64,000 nucleotides of DNA from Caulobacter sp. (GCA_017745235.1 JAGHZU010000017.1:1-64000); one strand, 5' to 3'. Shown: positions 52,356 through 62,433, counted from the first letter of the stretch. Notes: generated by a model from the sequence alone, not told the origin. A program made the numbers and translations.

Positions 52356-55300
52356 TCGCCCGCATCCTCGACCTTTCGGTCCGGTTCCGCTGGACCGTCG
52401 TCGCTCTTGTCGCGCTCGTCGCGGCGCTGGGCGTCCACAACCTCGCGCGCCTGCCGATCGACGCCGTGCCCGACATCACCAACAAGCAGGTGCAGATCAA
52501 CACCGTCGCCGGGACCCTGGCCCCGGCCGAGGTGGAAAAGCTGGTGACCTTCCCGATCGAGACCGCCATGGCCGGTGTTCCCGGCCTGGAGACCACGCGC
52601 TCGATCTCGCGCAACGGCTTCTCGCAGGTGACCATCGTCTTCAGGGAGAAGACCGACATCTATTTCGCCCGTCAGCAGGTGGCCGAGCGTCTGACGGCCG
52701 TGCGCCAGAGCCTGCCGGCCGGGGCCGAGCCCGCCATGGGGCCGATCTCCTCGGGCCTGGGCGAGGTGCTGATGTGGACGGTGGCGTTCGAGCCTCCAGC
52801 CGCAGGCGACACGGCCGCCCCGGTCCGTGACGGCGCGCCGGGCTGGCAGAGCGACGGCGCCTACCTGACCCCTGCCGGCGAACGCCTGGCCGACCCCACC
52901 GCCCAGGCCGCCTATCTGCGCGAGGTGCAGGACTGGATCGTCCGACCCCAGATGAGCGCGGTGGCGGGCGTGGCGGGCGTCGATTCCATCGGCGGCTTCG
53001 ACAAGCAGTTCCTGGTCCAGCCGGACCCCACGCGCCTGGCGGCCTATGGCGTGTCGTTCGCCGACCTGGTCAGGGCGCTGGAAGCGGCCAATCTGGCCGT
53101 GGGGGCCGGCTTCGTGGAGCGCGGGGGCGAGGCCTTCCTCGTGCGCGCCGACGCCCGCGTGCGCACCGTCGACGAGATCGCCGACGCCGCCGTGGCGGTC
53201 CGCCAAGGCGTGGCCGTGCGGGTGCGGGACGTGGCGACCGTCAAGGTCGGCGGCGGGTTGCGAACCGGCGCGGCCTCGGAGAACGGACGGGAGGTCGTGG
53301 TCGGCACGGTGCTGATGCGGACCGGCGAGAACAGCCGCACGGTGGCCAAGGCCTCGGCCGAACGGCTGAAGACCATCGCCGCCAGCCTGCCGCCGGGGAT
53401 CAGGGCCGAGGTGGTCTACGACCGCTCCAAGCTGGTGGGAGCCACGATCCGGACCGTCGAGAAGAACCTGGCCGAGGGCGCCCTGCTGGTGGTGGTGGTG
53501 CTGTTCCTGCTGCTGGGGAACTTCCGGGCCGCCCTGGTGGCGGCGCTGGTCATTCCGCTGTCGATGCTGATGACGGCGATCGGCATGAACCGGCTGGGCG
53601 TATCGGGCAACCTGATGAGCCTGGGGGCCCTGGACTTCGGCCTGATCGTCGATGGGGCGGTCATCATCGTCGAGAACAGCCTGAGGCGGCTGGGCGAGCG
53701 CCGACGCCACGAAGGCCGGCCGCTGGTCCTGGCCGAACGCCTGGAAGAGCCCCGCCAGGCCGCCCGCGAGATGATCGGCCCCACCGTCTACGGTCAGGCG
53801 ATCATCCTGCTGGTCTATGCGCCGCTGCTGACCTTCGCCGGCGTGGAGGGCAAGACCTTCTCGCCGATGGCGATCACGGTGATGCTGGCCCTGGCCGCCG
53901 CCTTCGTCCTGTCGCTGACCTTCGTCCCCGCCCTGATCGCCCTCCTGATCCGGGGTGAGACGGAGGAGAAGGAGGTGGCGGCGGTGCGCTGGACCAAGTC
54001 CCGCTACGCCCCGTTGCTGCGGGCGGCCGTGGCGCGCCCCTGGCCGGTGATCGGCGGAGCCGTGGCGGTCTTCGTCGCGGCCATGGCGACCTTCACCCTG
54101 CTGGGCCGGGAGTTCACGCCCCAGCTGGACGAGAAGGACGTCGCAATCCAGGCCCTGCGCATTCCATCGACCTCGCTGGAGCAGTCGCTGCGCATGCAGC
54201 GCCGGATCGAGCGGGAGATCGCGACCTTCCCGGAGGTGGCGTTCGTCTATTCCAAGACCGGCACGGCCGAGGTGGCCAGCGACCCGATGCCGCCCAACGC
54301 CTCCGACGCCTTCGTGATTCTCAAGCCTCGCGAGCAATGGCCCGACCGCCGCCAGACCAAGGCCCAGCTGCTCGCCCGCCTCGAAAGCCGGCTGGAGGGA
54401 CTGACCGGCAACGCCTACGAGTTCAGCCAGCCGATCCAGATGCGGTTCAACGAACTGATCGCCGGCGTGCGCGGCGACGTCGCCGTCAAGGTCTACGGCG
54501 ACGATCTGGACGCCATGACCCGCACCGCCGAACAGGTGGCCACGGTCCTGCGCGGCGTGAAGGGCGCGGCGGACGTCCGGGTGGAGCAGACCTCTGGCTT
54601 TCCCACCCTGGACGTTTCGCTCGACCGCCAGGCCATCGCAAGGCGCGGCCTGAGCGTCGAGGACGTGGCCGACACCCTGGCCATCGCCATGGGCGGCCGC
54701 GAGGCCGGCCTGGTCTTCCAGGGCGACCGCCGCTTCGGCGTGGTGGTGCGCCTGCCCGATGCGGCCCGCAACGACCTGGACGCGGTCGGCGCCCTGCCCG
54801 TCATGGCCCCGACCGGCAGCGGCGGCCGGGTCGCCGTCCCGCTGCGCGACCTGGCCCGGTTCTCCTATTCCGAGGGCCTGAACCAGGTCAGCCGCGAGAA
54901 TGGCAAGCGCCGCGTCGTGGTGCAGGCCAATGTGCGCGGCGCCGATCTGGGCGCGTTCGTGGCCCAGGCCCGCGCGGCGGTCGACGCGCGGGTGAAGCCC
55001 CCGGCCGGCGCCTGGCTCGTCTGGGGCGGCCAGTTCGAGAACCTGCAGGCCGCCCAGGCGCGCCTGGCCCTGGTGGTTCCGGTCTGCTTCCTGCTGATCT
55101 TCGGCCTGCTCTACATGGCCCTGGGCGGGGCGGCCCCGGCGGCGGCGGTGTTCTCGGCCATTCCGCTGGCCCTGGCCGGCGGCGTGTTCGGCCTGGCGCT
55201 GCGGGGCATCCCGTTCTCGGTCTCGGCCGCCGTCGGCTTCATCGCGCTGTCGGGCGTGGCGGTGCTGAACGGCCTGGTGATGATGACCGCCATCCGCCAG

Positions 55301-55558
55301 CGCCTGGCTTCCGGCCTGCCGCTGGAGACGGCGGTCGTCGAGGGCGCGATGGAGCGGCTGCGACCGGTGATGATGACGGGACTGGTCGCCTCGCTGGGCT
55401 TCCTGCCCATGGCCCTGGCCACGGGGACCGGCGCGGAGGTCCAGCGACCGCTGGCCACGGTCGTCATCGGCGGACTGGTCACGGCCACGGCCCTGACCCT
55501 GTTCGTCCTGCCGGCGATCTGCCGCTTCGTGCTCAAGCCCAGACCCGGAACCGTTTGA
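52352..55558 (+). CDS. czcA: Heavy-metal RND efflux transporter CzcA
   Basis: A 1,068-residue inner-membrane proton antiporter exporting divalent cations. About 12 membrane segments are arranged in two halves with large periplasmic loops. The key TM4 segment reads LDFGLIVDGAVIIVEN, the DFG/DGA/VEN pattern of HME-type pumps for Zn/Co/Cd-like ions, distinct from Cu-specific CusA. Further HME features are SRNGFSQVTIVFREKTDIYFARQQVAERL, GPISSGLGEVLMW and QLDEKDVAIQALRIPSTSLEQS. It forms a tripartite system with CzcB and CzcC. The substrate range cannot be fixed from sequence. Confidence 0.94.
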   Translation: MIARILDLSVRFRWTVVALVALVAALGVHNLARLPIDAVPDITNKQVQINTVAGTLAPAEVEKLVTFPIETAMAGVPGLETTRSISRNGFSQVTIVFREKTDIYFARQQVAERLTAVRQSLPAGAEPAMGPISSGLGEVLMWTVAFEPPAAGDTAAPVRDGAPGWQSDGAYLTPAGERLADPTAQAAYLREVQDWIVRPQMSAVAGVAGVDSIGGFDKQFLVQPDPTRLAAYGVSFADLVRALEAANLAVGAGFVERGGEAFLVRADARVRTVDEIADAAVAVRQGVAVRVRDVATVKVGGGLRTGAASENGREVVVGTVLMRTGENSRTVAKASAERLKTIAASLPPGIRAEVVYDRSKLVGATIRTVEKNLAEGALLVVVVLFLLLGNFRAALVAALVIPLSMLMTAIGMNRLGVSGNLMSLGALDFGLIVDGAVIIVENSLRRLGERRRHEGRPLVLAERLEEPRQAAREMIGPTVYGQAIILLVYAPLLTFAGVEGKTFSPMAITVMLALAAAFVLSLTFVPALIALLIRGETEEKEVAAVRWTKSRYAPLLRAAVARPWPVIGGAVAVFVAAMATFTLLGREFTPQLDEKDVAIQALRIPSTSLEQSLRMQRRIEREIATFPEVAFVYSKTGTAEVASDPMPPNASDAFVILKPREQWPDRRQTKAQLLARLESRLEGLTGNAYEFSQPIQMRFNELIAGVRGDVAVKVYGDDLDAMTRTAEQVATVLRGVKGAADVRVEQTSGFPTLDVSLDRQAIARRGLSVEDVADTLAIAMGGREAGLVFQGDRRFGVVVRLPDAARNDLDAVGALPVMAPTGSGGRVAVPLRDLARFSYSEGLNQVSRENGKRRVVVQANVRGADLGAFVAQARAAVDARVKPPAGAWLVWGGQFENLQAAQARLALVVPVCFLLIFGLLYMALGGAAPAAAVFSAIPLALAGGVFGLALRGIPFSVSAAVGFIALSGVAVLNGLVMMTAIRQRLASGLPLETAVVEGAMERLRPVMMTGLVASLGFLPMALATGTGAEVQRPLATVVIGGLVTATALTLFVLPAICRFVLKPRPGTV

Positions 55559-55564
55559 TCCCGA

Positions 55565-55589
55565 GGCGGCGCGCCGACCGCGCGCCGCC
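55565..55589. terminator. GC-rich hairpin after czcA
   Basis: The arms GGCGGCGCGC (55565-55574) and GCGCGCCGCC (55580-55589) pair perfectly with a 5-base loop, 7 bases past the czcA stop. There is no T run, so it may act as a stabiliser more than a classical terminator. Confidence 0.6.
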
Positions 55590-55642
55590 GATGACGGCCT
55601 GGACGACCGCCATGAGCTCGAAAACGATGTCTTGGAGAGAAG

Positions 55643-55718
55643 TGGTGCCGCTTACAGGACTCGAACCTGTGACCCCCTCATTACGAATGAGGTGCTCTAC
55701 CAGCTGAGCTAAAGCGGC
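55643..55718 (-). tRNA. tRNA-Thr (anticodon CGT)
   Basis: On the minus strand the cloverleaf has acceptor GCCGCTT/AAGCGGC, D arm GCTC/GAGC, anticodon arm CCTCA/TGAGG with loop TTCGTAA giving anticodon CGT, and T arm ACAGG/CCTGT. CCA is encoded at 55643-55645. It reads threonine ACG codons. Confidence 0.97.
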
Positions 55719-55793
55719 GCTTCGTCGTCGGGGGAGCCCCGGGACACTGGTGTTTCCCGCTCCGCCAAATCAGTCGGCGGTGCGAAGAGCGGC

Positions 55794-57341
55794 CTATTTA
55801 GCGGCGCGCGGGCCGCTTGCCAAGCGTCGGCGTGCGCTCGTGTTGCGACGAGGCGCCGGGCCGCCGTTTCCGCCGTCCGGCGGAAGGGGCGCGTCGAAGC
55901 CGCCGGGGCCGATTCCGGGGTCGTCGGGAATGGGCATCAAGGCCCCGCCAGTCTCGGCCGCGCGGACGAAGGGCGTGGATTCCGCATAGGCCGACGGAAG
56001 TTCGGGCAGTTCGCTCATCGCGCGTTCACGGCGCTCGAAGCGCGGATGGATCAGTTCGCCCGTCTCGGCGTAGCTGACGGTCAGGCGGGCCCAGTCCTCG
56101 CGGGCGTAGGCGAAGGCGCGGCCCTCGGGGTCGAGGTCGGACCAGTCCGGCTCCTGCGGGGCGGCCGCGCCGCGCGCGATCCAAGCGCGGGCCTCGTCCG
56201 GCTCGGCGTTGGCGTAGGCCACGCGCGACATCAGGCCGGCGACCCGGGCGGTCAGGGCCTCCTCCGGCAGCAGGCGGACAGCGGCGCGGGCGGCCACGGG
56301 GTCGCCGCCGATCAGGGCGCTCTCGACCTTCAGCAGGCGGCTCTCCCGGGCTTCGGGCTTCAGATTGGCCAGGCCCGCCAGACGAGCGGCGCGGGCCTTG
56401 GGCGTCTCGTCGGTCTTCAGGTCGCGATAGGCCAGCCAGAGCGCCGGATGAGGCGCCAGTTTCCAGGCCGCTTCGACCAGGGCGCCGGCCTTGGCCGCCT
56501 TGCCGTCGGCGGCCAGCAGGCGCGCGGCCATCACCACGCCCGGGGCGAAGTCGGGCTTGAGCTTGGCGGCCTGGGCGGCGAAGTCGAGGGCCTGGGCCAG
56601 GACCTTCGGGTCGTCGGAGTCCTCCAGGTCGGCGGCCGAGGCGGCCAGAAGGGCCGCGCGGGCCCGCTCGGCCACCAGGGGCGGCACGATCTTGCGCTCC
56701 AGCGCGCCCTGGACCAGGGCCAGGGCGGCCTTCCAGTCGCCGGCCTCGAGCCGGGCCTCCAGCAAGGCGCGCCAGGCCCAGCGGGCGGTGCGGGCCAGGC
56801 CGTAGGCGGTTTCGGCATGGCGCAGGGCCAGGGCCTTGTCGCCTTCGGCCAGGGCGGTCTGCATGAGGCCGCGCAGGCCGGCCAGGCGCATCTCGGGGAA
56901 GCCCAGCATGGCGTTGTAGGCCTGGCGGGCGGCGACGTGGTCGCCGGCGGCCTCAGCGGCCTGGGCGGCCAGGACGCGGACCAGGGCCGGGGTCTCCTCG
57001 GCCAGCTCGGCGGCCTTGGCGGCCAGGCGGCGGGCCTCCGAACCGTCGCCGGCGGCCACGGCCAGGAAGCCGCGCGACAGAGCTTCGGCGCCCTGCTTGC
57101 GCTTGGCCTCCGCGCGGGCGCGGGCGGCGCGCTTGGGCGCCTCGACCACCCACAGCAGGCCGCGCCACAGGACGGTGGCGGCCAGGGCGGCGAACAGGGT
57201 CAGCAGGGCGGCGGCCGCAGCCGTCATCTCCACACGCCAGCCCATCCAGTCCAGACGCGCCGCCCCCGGTTCGCCGGTCAGGGCCACCACGGCCACGGCG
57301 ATGGCGGCCACGACGAAGAGGACGAGGGCCGCGCGGATCAT
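55794..57341 (-). CDS. hemY: HemY-like protein with TPR-type repeats
   Basis: A 515-residue inner-membrane protein. Two N-terminal membrane segments (ALVLFVVAAIAVAVVALT and AAAAALLTLFAALAATVLW) precede a helical-repeat region (e.g. ALSRGFLAVAAGDGSEARRLAAKAAELA, ALRGLMQTALAEGDKALALRHAETAYGLARTARWAWRALLEARLEAGDW), the HemY_N plus TPR architecture. HemY is associated with heme-pathway genes, although its role is unclear and it is not the oxidase of that name. A Pro-rich C-terminal tail follows. The ATG at 57341 overlaps the preceding gene's stop. Confidence 0.88.
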   Translation of the reverse strand: MIRAALVLFVVAAIAVAVVALTGEPGAARLDWMGWRVEMTAAAAALLTLFAALAATVLWRGLLWVVEAPKRAARARAEAKRKQGAEALSRGFLAVAAGDGSEARRLAAKAAELAEETPALVRVLAAQAAEAAGDHVAARQAYNAMLGFPEMRLAGLRGLMQTALAEGDKALALRHAETAYGLARTARWAWRALLEARLEAGDWKAALALVQGALERKIVPPLVAERARAALLAASAADLEDSDDPKVLAQALDFAAQAAKLKPDFAPGVVMAARLLAADGKAAKAGALVEAAWKLAPHPALWLAYRDLKTDETPKARAARLAGLANLKPEARESRLLKVESALIGGDPVAARAAVRLLPEEALTARVAGLMSRVAYANAEPDEARAWIARGAAAPQEPDWSDLDPEGRAFAYAREDWARLTVSYAETGELIHPRFERRERAMSELPELPSAYAESTPFVRAAETGGALMPIPDDPGIGPGGFDAPLPPDGGNGGPAPRRNTSARRRLASGPRAAK

Positions 57342-58219
57342 GGGGCCAGCGCCCCGGGCTCGCCCGCGCCGGCCCGAGCCAGCCCGGCCAGGGCGTCGGC
57401 GCGGATGGCGGCGATGGAGCGATCGATCTCCACCCGGCGCTCGGCGGCGTTGCGCCAGGGGGCCAGCACCAGCTGGGCCGACGGCGGCAGGGCCTGGACG
57501 GTGCGCAGCGCCCCCTCGACGTCGCCGTCGTTGAGCTGGATCTGGGCGCGGCCCAGCACGGCGTCGGCGCCGTCGCCCTGGGTCGAGCCGACCTGGCGGA
57601 TGGAGACGATGCTGGACAGGGCGTGGCGCAGCTTGGCCAGGAAGTCGGCGTTACGGCCGGGGTCGTGGGCGGCCACCGAGGCGCGGGCGGCCAGGGCGTC
57701 GAACTCGGCGGCGAGGCCCGCGCGGGTGGGCGCGCCCTCCTCGGCCAGGCGGGTCAGGCCGCGCACATCGGGCGACAGCGGCAGGACCCGGGCCAGGCTG
57801 GCCAACTCGTCGGCGAACGGACGGCCGCTGCGGGCGGCGTCGGCCAGGGAGGCCGCGGCCAGCGCCGCGCCGGCGGCGTCGATCGTGCGCTGCTGGCCGG
57901 CCTCGACCACCGCCAGGCGCTGTTCCAGCCGCTCGATCTCGGGACCGGACGTGGGCTGCGGCGGCGACGCGGGCTCGGCCGAAGGCGCGAAGGCGCGGGT
58001 CGGGGCCAAGGGCGCCTCGGGCGCCACGGCGGCGGCCGGAGCCCGGGCGGGCGCGCGGAACCAGGTGGGGCCGAATCGGGTCACGGCGGAACCGGCGGCC
58101 ACGCAGACCAGGCCGAAGACGATGAACGCCCAGAAGCCGGGACTCAGCACCCGTCGGGGCGCGTACAGCGCCGGGTCGCGCGGCGCGGCGATTTCAGCGG
58201 GATCGGGAACGGCGTTCAT
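57338..58219 (-). CDS. Mitofilin-like (Mic60/COG4223) membrane protein
   Basis: A 293-residue protein. A short cytoplasmic N-terminus with Pro residues, one membrane segment (FWAFIVFGLVCVAAGSAV), an Ala/Pro-rich linker, a coiled coil starting EIERLEQRLAVVEAGQQRTIDAAG, and a C-terminal mitofilin-signature-like helical domain (IVSIRQVGSTQGDGADAVLGRAQIQLNDGDVEGALRTVQALPP). This is the alphaproteobacterial homologue of the mitochondrial crista-junction protein, usually found between hemD and hemY, as here. ATG 58219 begins before the membrane segment; upstream in-frame sequence is not coding-like. Confidence 0.85.
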   Translation of the reverse strand: MNAVPDPAEIAAPRDPALYAPRRVLSPGFWAFIVFGLVCVAAGSAVTRFGPTWFRAPARAPAAAVAPEAPLAPTRAFAPSAEPASPPQPTSGPEIERLEQRLAVVEAGQQRTIDAAGAALAAASLADAARSGRPFADELASLARVLPLSPDVRGLTRLAEEGAPTRAGLAAEFDALAARASVAAHDPGRNADFLAKLRHALSSIVSIRQVGSTQGDGADAVLGRAQIQLNDGDVEGALRTVQALPPSAQLVLAPWRNAAERRVEIDRSIAAIRADALAGLARAGAGEPGALAP

Positions 58220-58263
58220 GCCGCCATTCGTGCCCCACAGGGCGTCCAGGCGCAATCGTGCAG

Positions 58264-58962
58264 CTAGGGCGGCAACAGGTCGAGCAACGCGGTTTCGTCC
58301 GGGCGCGGCGCGAACGCCACAGACCCGATCCATCCCTGGCCGGCCGCCTCGGCCAGGGGCGCGGCCACGGCGGACGACAGGCCGTAGGCGGCCAGGCGCG
58401 GCGCGGGGTGCGAGGCCAGATTCGCCGCAAGACGACGGGCGGCGCGAGGCGAGTGCAGCAGCACCGCGTCCAGCTTATCGAGGACGGCGAGGGTGGCCGG
58501 ATCGGGATCGCGCTCGACGCTTTCGTAGACCGCCAGGCGCCGGGCCGGCGCGCCGGCCGCGGCCAGAAGGCCGACCAGGTCGCCGGCCGGCTCCAGGGCG
58601 CTGGGATGCAGCACCGCGCCCGGGGCGGTCTGGACGATCAGGCGGGCCAGCGCCTCCACGTCGCCGTCGGCCGAACGCACGCGATTGAAGCCGGCCTCGC
58701 GAGCGGCGCGGGCGGTTCGCTCGCCCACCGCCAGCACGGGCAGCGACCGGTCGGGATGCAGGCGGGCGAAGGCGGCCACGCCGTTGAGGCTGGTGAAGGC
58801 CAGGGCGTCGACGCCGTCGAGATCGACCTGGGGCGAGAGGTCGCGCACCGCCAACAGCGGATCGACCAGGACCTCCCAGCCGCGGTCCTCCAGCCGTCGG
58901 GCCGTGGCCAGGGCGCCCGGCCGCGCCCGCGTCACCCAGGCCCGTCGCGGCGCGCCGGCCAT
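58264..58962 (-). CDS. hemD: Uroporphyrinogen-III synthase
   Basis: A 232-residue enzyme that cyclises hydroxymethylbilane to uroporphyrinogen III. The two-domain HEM4 pattern is visible: RAWVTRARPGALATARRLEDRGWEVLVDPLLAVRD, LAFTSLNGVAAF, LPVLAVGERTARAAREAGF, LHPSALEPAGDLVGLLAAAGAPARRLAVYESV and LLHSPRAARRL. HemD is weakly conserved, but gene order next to hemC supports it. ATG 58962 is 5 bases after the hemC stop. Confidence 0.9.
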   Translation of the reverse strand: MAGAPRRAWVTRARPGALATARRLEDRGWEVLVDPLLAVRDLSPQVDLDGVDALAFTSLNGVAAFARLHPDRSLPVLAVGERTARAAREAGFNRVRSADGDVEALARLIVQTAPGAVLHPSALEPAGDLVGLLAAAGAPARRLAVYESVERDPDPATLAVLDKLDAVLLHSPRAARRLAANLASHPAPRLAAYGLSSAVAAPLAEAAGQGWIGSVAFAPRPDETALLDLLPP

Positions 58963-58967
58963 GGCGC

Positions 58968-59924
58968 TCAGTCCGTCAGGATCAGGGCGTCGCCGCCGTC
59001 GGCGCGCACGGCCGCGCCCAGCTCCAGCCCAAGGGCGCGCGCGGCGGCGGTGTCGGCGTCGTGCGCCAGGACCGCCTCGCCCTCCCGGCGGAAGCGGCGG
59101 GCGCCGTCCGGCGTCAGCGCCTCGACGATCAGGCGCAGGTTCAGGCCGTCCAGGCGCGCATGAGCCCCCACAGCGGTCCGGCACGAGCCTTCCAGCGCGA
59201 ACAGGGCCCCGCGCTCGGCGGCGACGGCCAGGGTGGTCGTGCGGCAGCGCACGGCCTGCAACCAGGGCAGATCGACGTCCTCGGCCCGGGTCTCGATGAC
59301 CAGGGCGCCCTGGCCCGGAGCCGGCGGAGCGGCGACGGGGTCGAGCCAGCTCTTGGTCAGGTGGCCCAGGCCCAGGCGGTTCAGGCCCGACTGGGCCAGC
59401 AGGATGGCGTCGGCCTCGCCCCGCTCCAGCTTGGCCAGGCGCGTGTCGACATTGCCGCGCAGCATCACGACCTCGAGGTCGGGCCGCACGTGCAGGGCCT
59501 GGGCCTGGCGGCGCAGCGAGGCGGTGCCCAGGCGCGCGCCCTCGGGCAGATCCTCCAGGCGCTCGCACACGTGGCTGATGAAGGCGTCGCGCGGGTCCTC
59601 GCGCTCGGGCGTGGCGGCCAGCACCAGACCGGGCGGCAGCTCGGCCGGCATGTCCTTGAGCGAGTGGATGGCGCAGTCGATGCGGCCGTCCAGCAGGGCT
59701 TCCTCGATCTCCTTGGTGAACAGGCCCTTGCCGCCGATCTCCATCAGGCGGCGGTCCTGGATGCGATCGCCGCTGGTGACGATCGGAATCAGCTCGGCGA
59801 AGTCGGCGACGTCGTCGCCGGGACCCGCGCCCAGGGCGGCGGCGATACGGGCCTGCATCAGGCCTGACTGGGCCAGCGACAGCTTGGAGCCGCGCGCGCC
59901 GATACGGATGGGTTGCCGGGACAA
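58968..59924 (-). CDS. hemC: Porphobilinogen deaminase (hydroxymethylbilane synthase)
   Basis: A protein of about 318 residues that assembles four porphobilinogens. Motifs: IRIGARGSKLSLAQ, IPIVTSGDRIQDRRLMEIGGKGLFTKEIEEALLDGRIDCAIHSLKDMPAELP, GTASLRRQAQAL (with ARRxxQ), VVMLRGNVDTRLAKLERGEADAILLAQSGLNRL, and the cofactor Cys in ALEGSCRTAVGAHA. TTG 59924 (LSRQPIRIGARG) is the likely start, because a start at 60002 would overlap the divergent tsaD gene. Heads the operon hemC-hemD-mic60-hemY. Confidence 0.94.
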   Translation of the reverse strand: MSRQPIRIGARGSKLSLAQSGLMQARIAAALGAGPGDDVADFAELIPIVTSGDRIQDRRLMEIGGKGLFTKEIEEALLDGRIDCAIHSLKDMPAELPPGLVLAATPEREDPRDAFISHVCERLEDLPEGARLGTASLRRQAQALHVRPDLEVVMLRGNVDTRLAKLERGEADAILLAQSGLNRLGLGHLTKSWLDPVAAPPAPGQGALVIETRAEDVDLPWLQAVRCRTTTLAVAAERGALFALEGSCRTAVGAHARLDGLNLRLIVEALTPDGARRFRREGEAVLAHDADTAAARALGLELGAAVRADGGDALILTD

Positions 59925-59995
59925 GGTTGGAACGTTACCTGCAAGGTCGAAAGACGCCTTCGCTGCTACAGGAGCGGCGGGAACCCCGCAACCGA

Positions 59996-61111
59996 ATGAC
60001 ATCCCTTAAGAAGTCGGCCCTCACGATCCTTGGCCTGGAAACCAGCTGCGACGAGACCGCCGCGTCCGTCGTGCGGCGGGACGAGGACGGCCGCGTGGAG
60101 GTGCTGTCCTCGATCGTCGGCACCCAGTTCGAGCAGCACGCCCCGTTCGGCGGAGTGGTGCCCGAGATCGCCGCGCGGGCCCACGTCGAGGCCATCGACG
60201 CGGTGGCGGCCGAGGCGATGCGGGCGGCCGGGATCGGCTTCGACGCGCTGGACGGCGTGGCGGCCACGGCGGGACCGGGCCTGGTGGGCGGGGTGATGGT
60301 GGGGCTGAGCTTCGGCAAGGCCGTGGCCCTGGCCCGCGACCTGCCGCTGGTGGCGGTCAACCACCTGGAGGGCCACGCGGTCTCGGCGCGCCTGGGCGCG
60401 GCGATCGACTATCCGTTCCTGCTGCTGCTGGTCTCGGGCGGGCACTGCCAGTTGCTGGAGGTGGCCGGGGTCGGCGCCTGCACGCGCCTGGGCACGACGA
60501 TCGACGACGCGGCGGGCGAGGCTTTCGACAAGATCGCCAAGAGCCTGGGCCTGCCCTATCCCGGCGGCCCGGCGCTGGAGAAGCTGGCGGCGAGCGGCGA
60601 CCCGACCCGGTTCGACCTGCCTCGCGCCCTGCTGGGCCGCAAGGATTGCGACTTCTCGTTCTCGGGCCTGAAGACCGCCGCCGCGCGGCTGGCCGAGAAG
60701 ATCCCCCAGGGCCAGACAGGCGACCAGGAGCGCGCCGACCTGGCCGCCTCCGTGCAGTTCGCCATCGCCCGCCAGCTGTCGGAACGCACCGACCGGGCGA
60801 TGAAGGCCTATGCCGAGCGCCATCGCGGCGAAGCCTTGCGCTTCGTGGTGGCCGGCGGGGTGGCCGCCAACGGCGCGGTGCGCGCGGCGCTGCAGAAGAA
60901 CTGCGCCGACAACGGCTTTTCGTTCGACGCCCCGCCCCTGGCCTATTGCACCGACAACGCCGCCATGATCGCCCTGGCCGGGGCCGAGCGGCTGGCGATC
61001 GGCGTTTCCGACGACCTGGACGCGGTGGCGCGTCCGCGGTGGCCGCTGGACGAGGCGGCCGCGTTATCCAATCCGAGCAACAGTTTCGGACGCAAGGGAG
61101 CCAAGGCATGA
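59996..61111 (+). CDS. tsaD: tRNA N6-threonylcarbamoyladenosine transferase
   Basis: A 371-residue Kae1/TsaD ASKHA-fold protein, part of the essential t6A tRNA modification. Motifs: [27 protein letters not shown] (metal His), [31 protein letters not shown], and [19 protein letters not shown] 59996 is divergent from hemC with 71 bases between starts. The stop overlaps the gpsA start by 4 bases. A frame from 59927 lacks support. Confidence 0.95.
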   Translation: MTSLKKSALTILGLETSCDETAASVVRRDEDGRVEVLSSIVGTQFEQHAPFGGVVPEIAARAHVEAIDAVAAEAMRAAGIGFDALDGVAATAGPGLVGGVMVGLSFGKAVALARDLPLVAVNHLEGHAVSARLGAAIDYPFLLLLVSGGHCQLLEVAGVGACTRLGTTIDDAAGEAFDKIAKSLGLPYPGGPALEKLAASGDPTRFDLPRALLGRKDCDFSFSGLKTAAARLAEKIPQGQTGDQERADLAASVQFAIARQLSERTDRAMKAYAERHRGEALRFVVAGGVAANGAVRAALQKNCADNGFSFDAPPLAYCTDNAAMIALAGAERLAIGVSDDLDAVARPRWPLDEAAALSNPSNSFGRKGAKA

Positions 61112-62103
61112 CCTTCCAGCACGCGGGCGTCATCGGCGCCGGAGCCTGGGGCACGGCCCTGGCCCAGGTCTGCGCGCGGGCCGGCCTGAAGGTGACCCTG
61201 CAGGCGCGCGAACCCGACGTGATCGAGGCCATCAACGCCCGCCATGAGAACGCGGTGTTCCTGCCTGGCGTCGCCCTGGAGCCGGCCATCCGCGCCACCC
61301 ACGACTTCGCCGACCTGGCCGATTGCGACCTGGTCCTGGCCGTCGCGCCGGCCCAGCACCTGCGCGCCACCCTGGCCGCCTTCGCCCCGCACCACCGCGC
61401 CGGCGCGCCGATCGTGCTGTGCTCCAAGGGCGTGGAGCAGGGCAGCCTGAAGCTGATGGCGCAGGTCCTGGGGGAGACGATCACCGACGCGCCCAAGGCC
61501 GTCCTGGCCGGTCCCAGCTTCGCCAGCGAGGTGGCCCGCGGCCTGCCCGCCGCCGTCACCATCGCCTGCAAGGATGTCGAGCTGGGCCGGGCGATCGCCG
61601 AGGCCATCGCCACCCCGACCTTCCGTCCCTATCTGGCCGACGACATCATCGGGGCCGAGGCCGGCGGGGCGATGAAGAACGTGCTGGCCATCGCCTGCGG
61701 CATCGTCGAGGGGCGCGAACTGGGCCGCAACGCCCACGCCGCCCTGATCACCCGCGGCTTCGCCGAGATCACCCGCATGTCCCTGGCCCTGGGCGGCGAC
61801 GCCGACACGGTGGCCGGCCTGTGCGGCCTGGGCGACCTGGTGTTGACCTGCTCGAGCAGCCAGTCGCGCAACATGACCGTGGGCCTCAAGCTGGGCGCCG
61901 GCGAGACGCTGGAGCAGGCGCTGGCCGGCAAGGTTTCGGTGGCCGAAGGCGTGGCCTCCGCTCCCGCCGTGCGGGCCCTGGCCGCCAGGCTGGGCGTGGA
62001 GACCCCGATCTGCGACGCCGTGGCCGCGATCCTGGCCGGCGAGGTCGCCGTCGACGAAGCCATCTACGGCCTGCTGGCCCGCCCGATCAGAACCGAAAGC
62101 TGA
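61108..62103 (+). CDS. gpsA: Glycerol-3-phosphate dehydrogenase [NAD(P)+]
   Basis: A 331-residue cytosolic enzyme making glycerol-3-phosphate for phospholipids. The NAD fingerprint [15 protein letters not shown], the substrate region [21 protein letters not shown], the catalytic Lys region [19 protein letters not shown], and [35 protein letters not shown] are clear. The start ATG 61108 overlaps the tsaD stop (ATGA); frames from 60646 are within tsaD. A YciI family gene follows 48 bp later. Confidence 0.95.
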   Translation: MTFQHAGVIGAGAWGTALAQVCARAGLKVTLQAREPDVIEAINARHENAVFLPGVALEPAIRATHDFADLADCDLVLAVAPAQHLRATLAAFAPHHRAGAPIVLCSKGVEQGSLKLMAQVLGETITDAPKAVLAGPSFASEVARGLPAAVTIACKDVELGRAIAEAIATPTFRPYLADDIIGAEAGGAMKNVLAIACGIVEGRELGRNAHAALITRGFAEITRMSLALGGDADTVAGLCGLGDLVLTCSSSQSRNMTVGLKLGAGETLEQALAGKVSVAEGVASAPAVRALAARLGVETPICDAVAAILAGEVAVDEAIYGLLARPIRTES

Positions 62104-62151
62104 ACCGGTCAGGCCCACGCCATTTCGACCATCCGCCACGAGGACTCTTCC

Positions 62152-62433
62152 ATGCCGCTGTTCGCCATCGTCTGCCGGGACAAGCCCGGCGCGCTCGAAA
62201 CCCGCCTGGCCGTTCGCCCCACCCACCTGGACTACCTCAAGGAAGCCCAGCACCTGAAGCTGGCGGGGCCCCTGCTGGACGACGCCGGCGACCCCATGGG
62301 CTCGATCCTGATCGTCGAGGCCGAAGACAAGGCCGCCGCCAAGGCCTGGGCCGACAATGACCCCTACGCCCTGGCCGGAGTCTTCGAGAGCGTGCAGATC
62401 GACGCCTGGCGCGTGGTGATCGGCGCGGTCTGA
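62152..62433 (+). CDS. YciI family protein
   Basis: A 93-residue protein with the YciI core: LFAIVCRDKPGALETRLAVRPTHLDYLKEAQHLKLAGPLLDDAGDPMGSILIVEAEDKAAAKAWADNDPYALAGVFESVQIDAWRVVIG. The conserved Arg-x-x-His (RPTHLDYL) and Asp (WADNDPY) form the family's putative active site. Function is not known. It follows gpsA by 48 bases and precedes a Rieske gene by 22. Confidence 0.9.
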   Translation: MPLFAIVCRDKPGALETRLAVRPTHLDYLKEAQHLKLAGPLLDDAGDPMGSILIVEAEDKAAAKAWADNDPYALAGVFESVQIDAWRVVIGAV

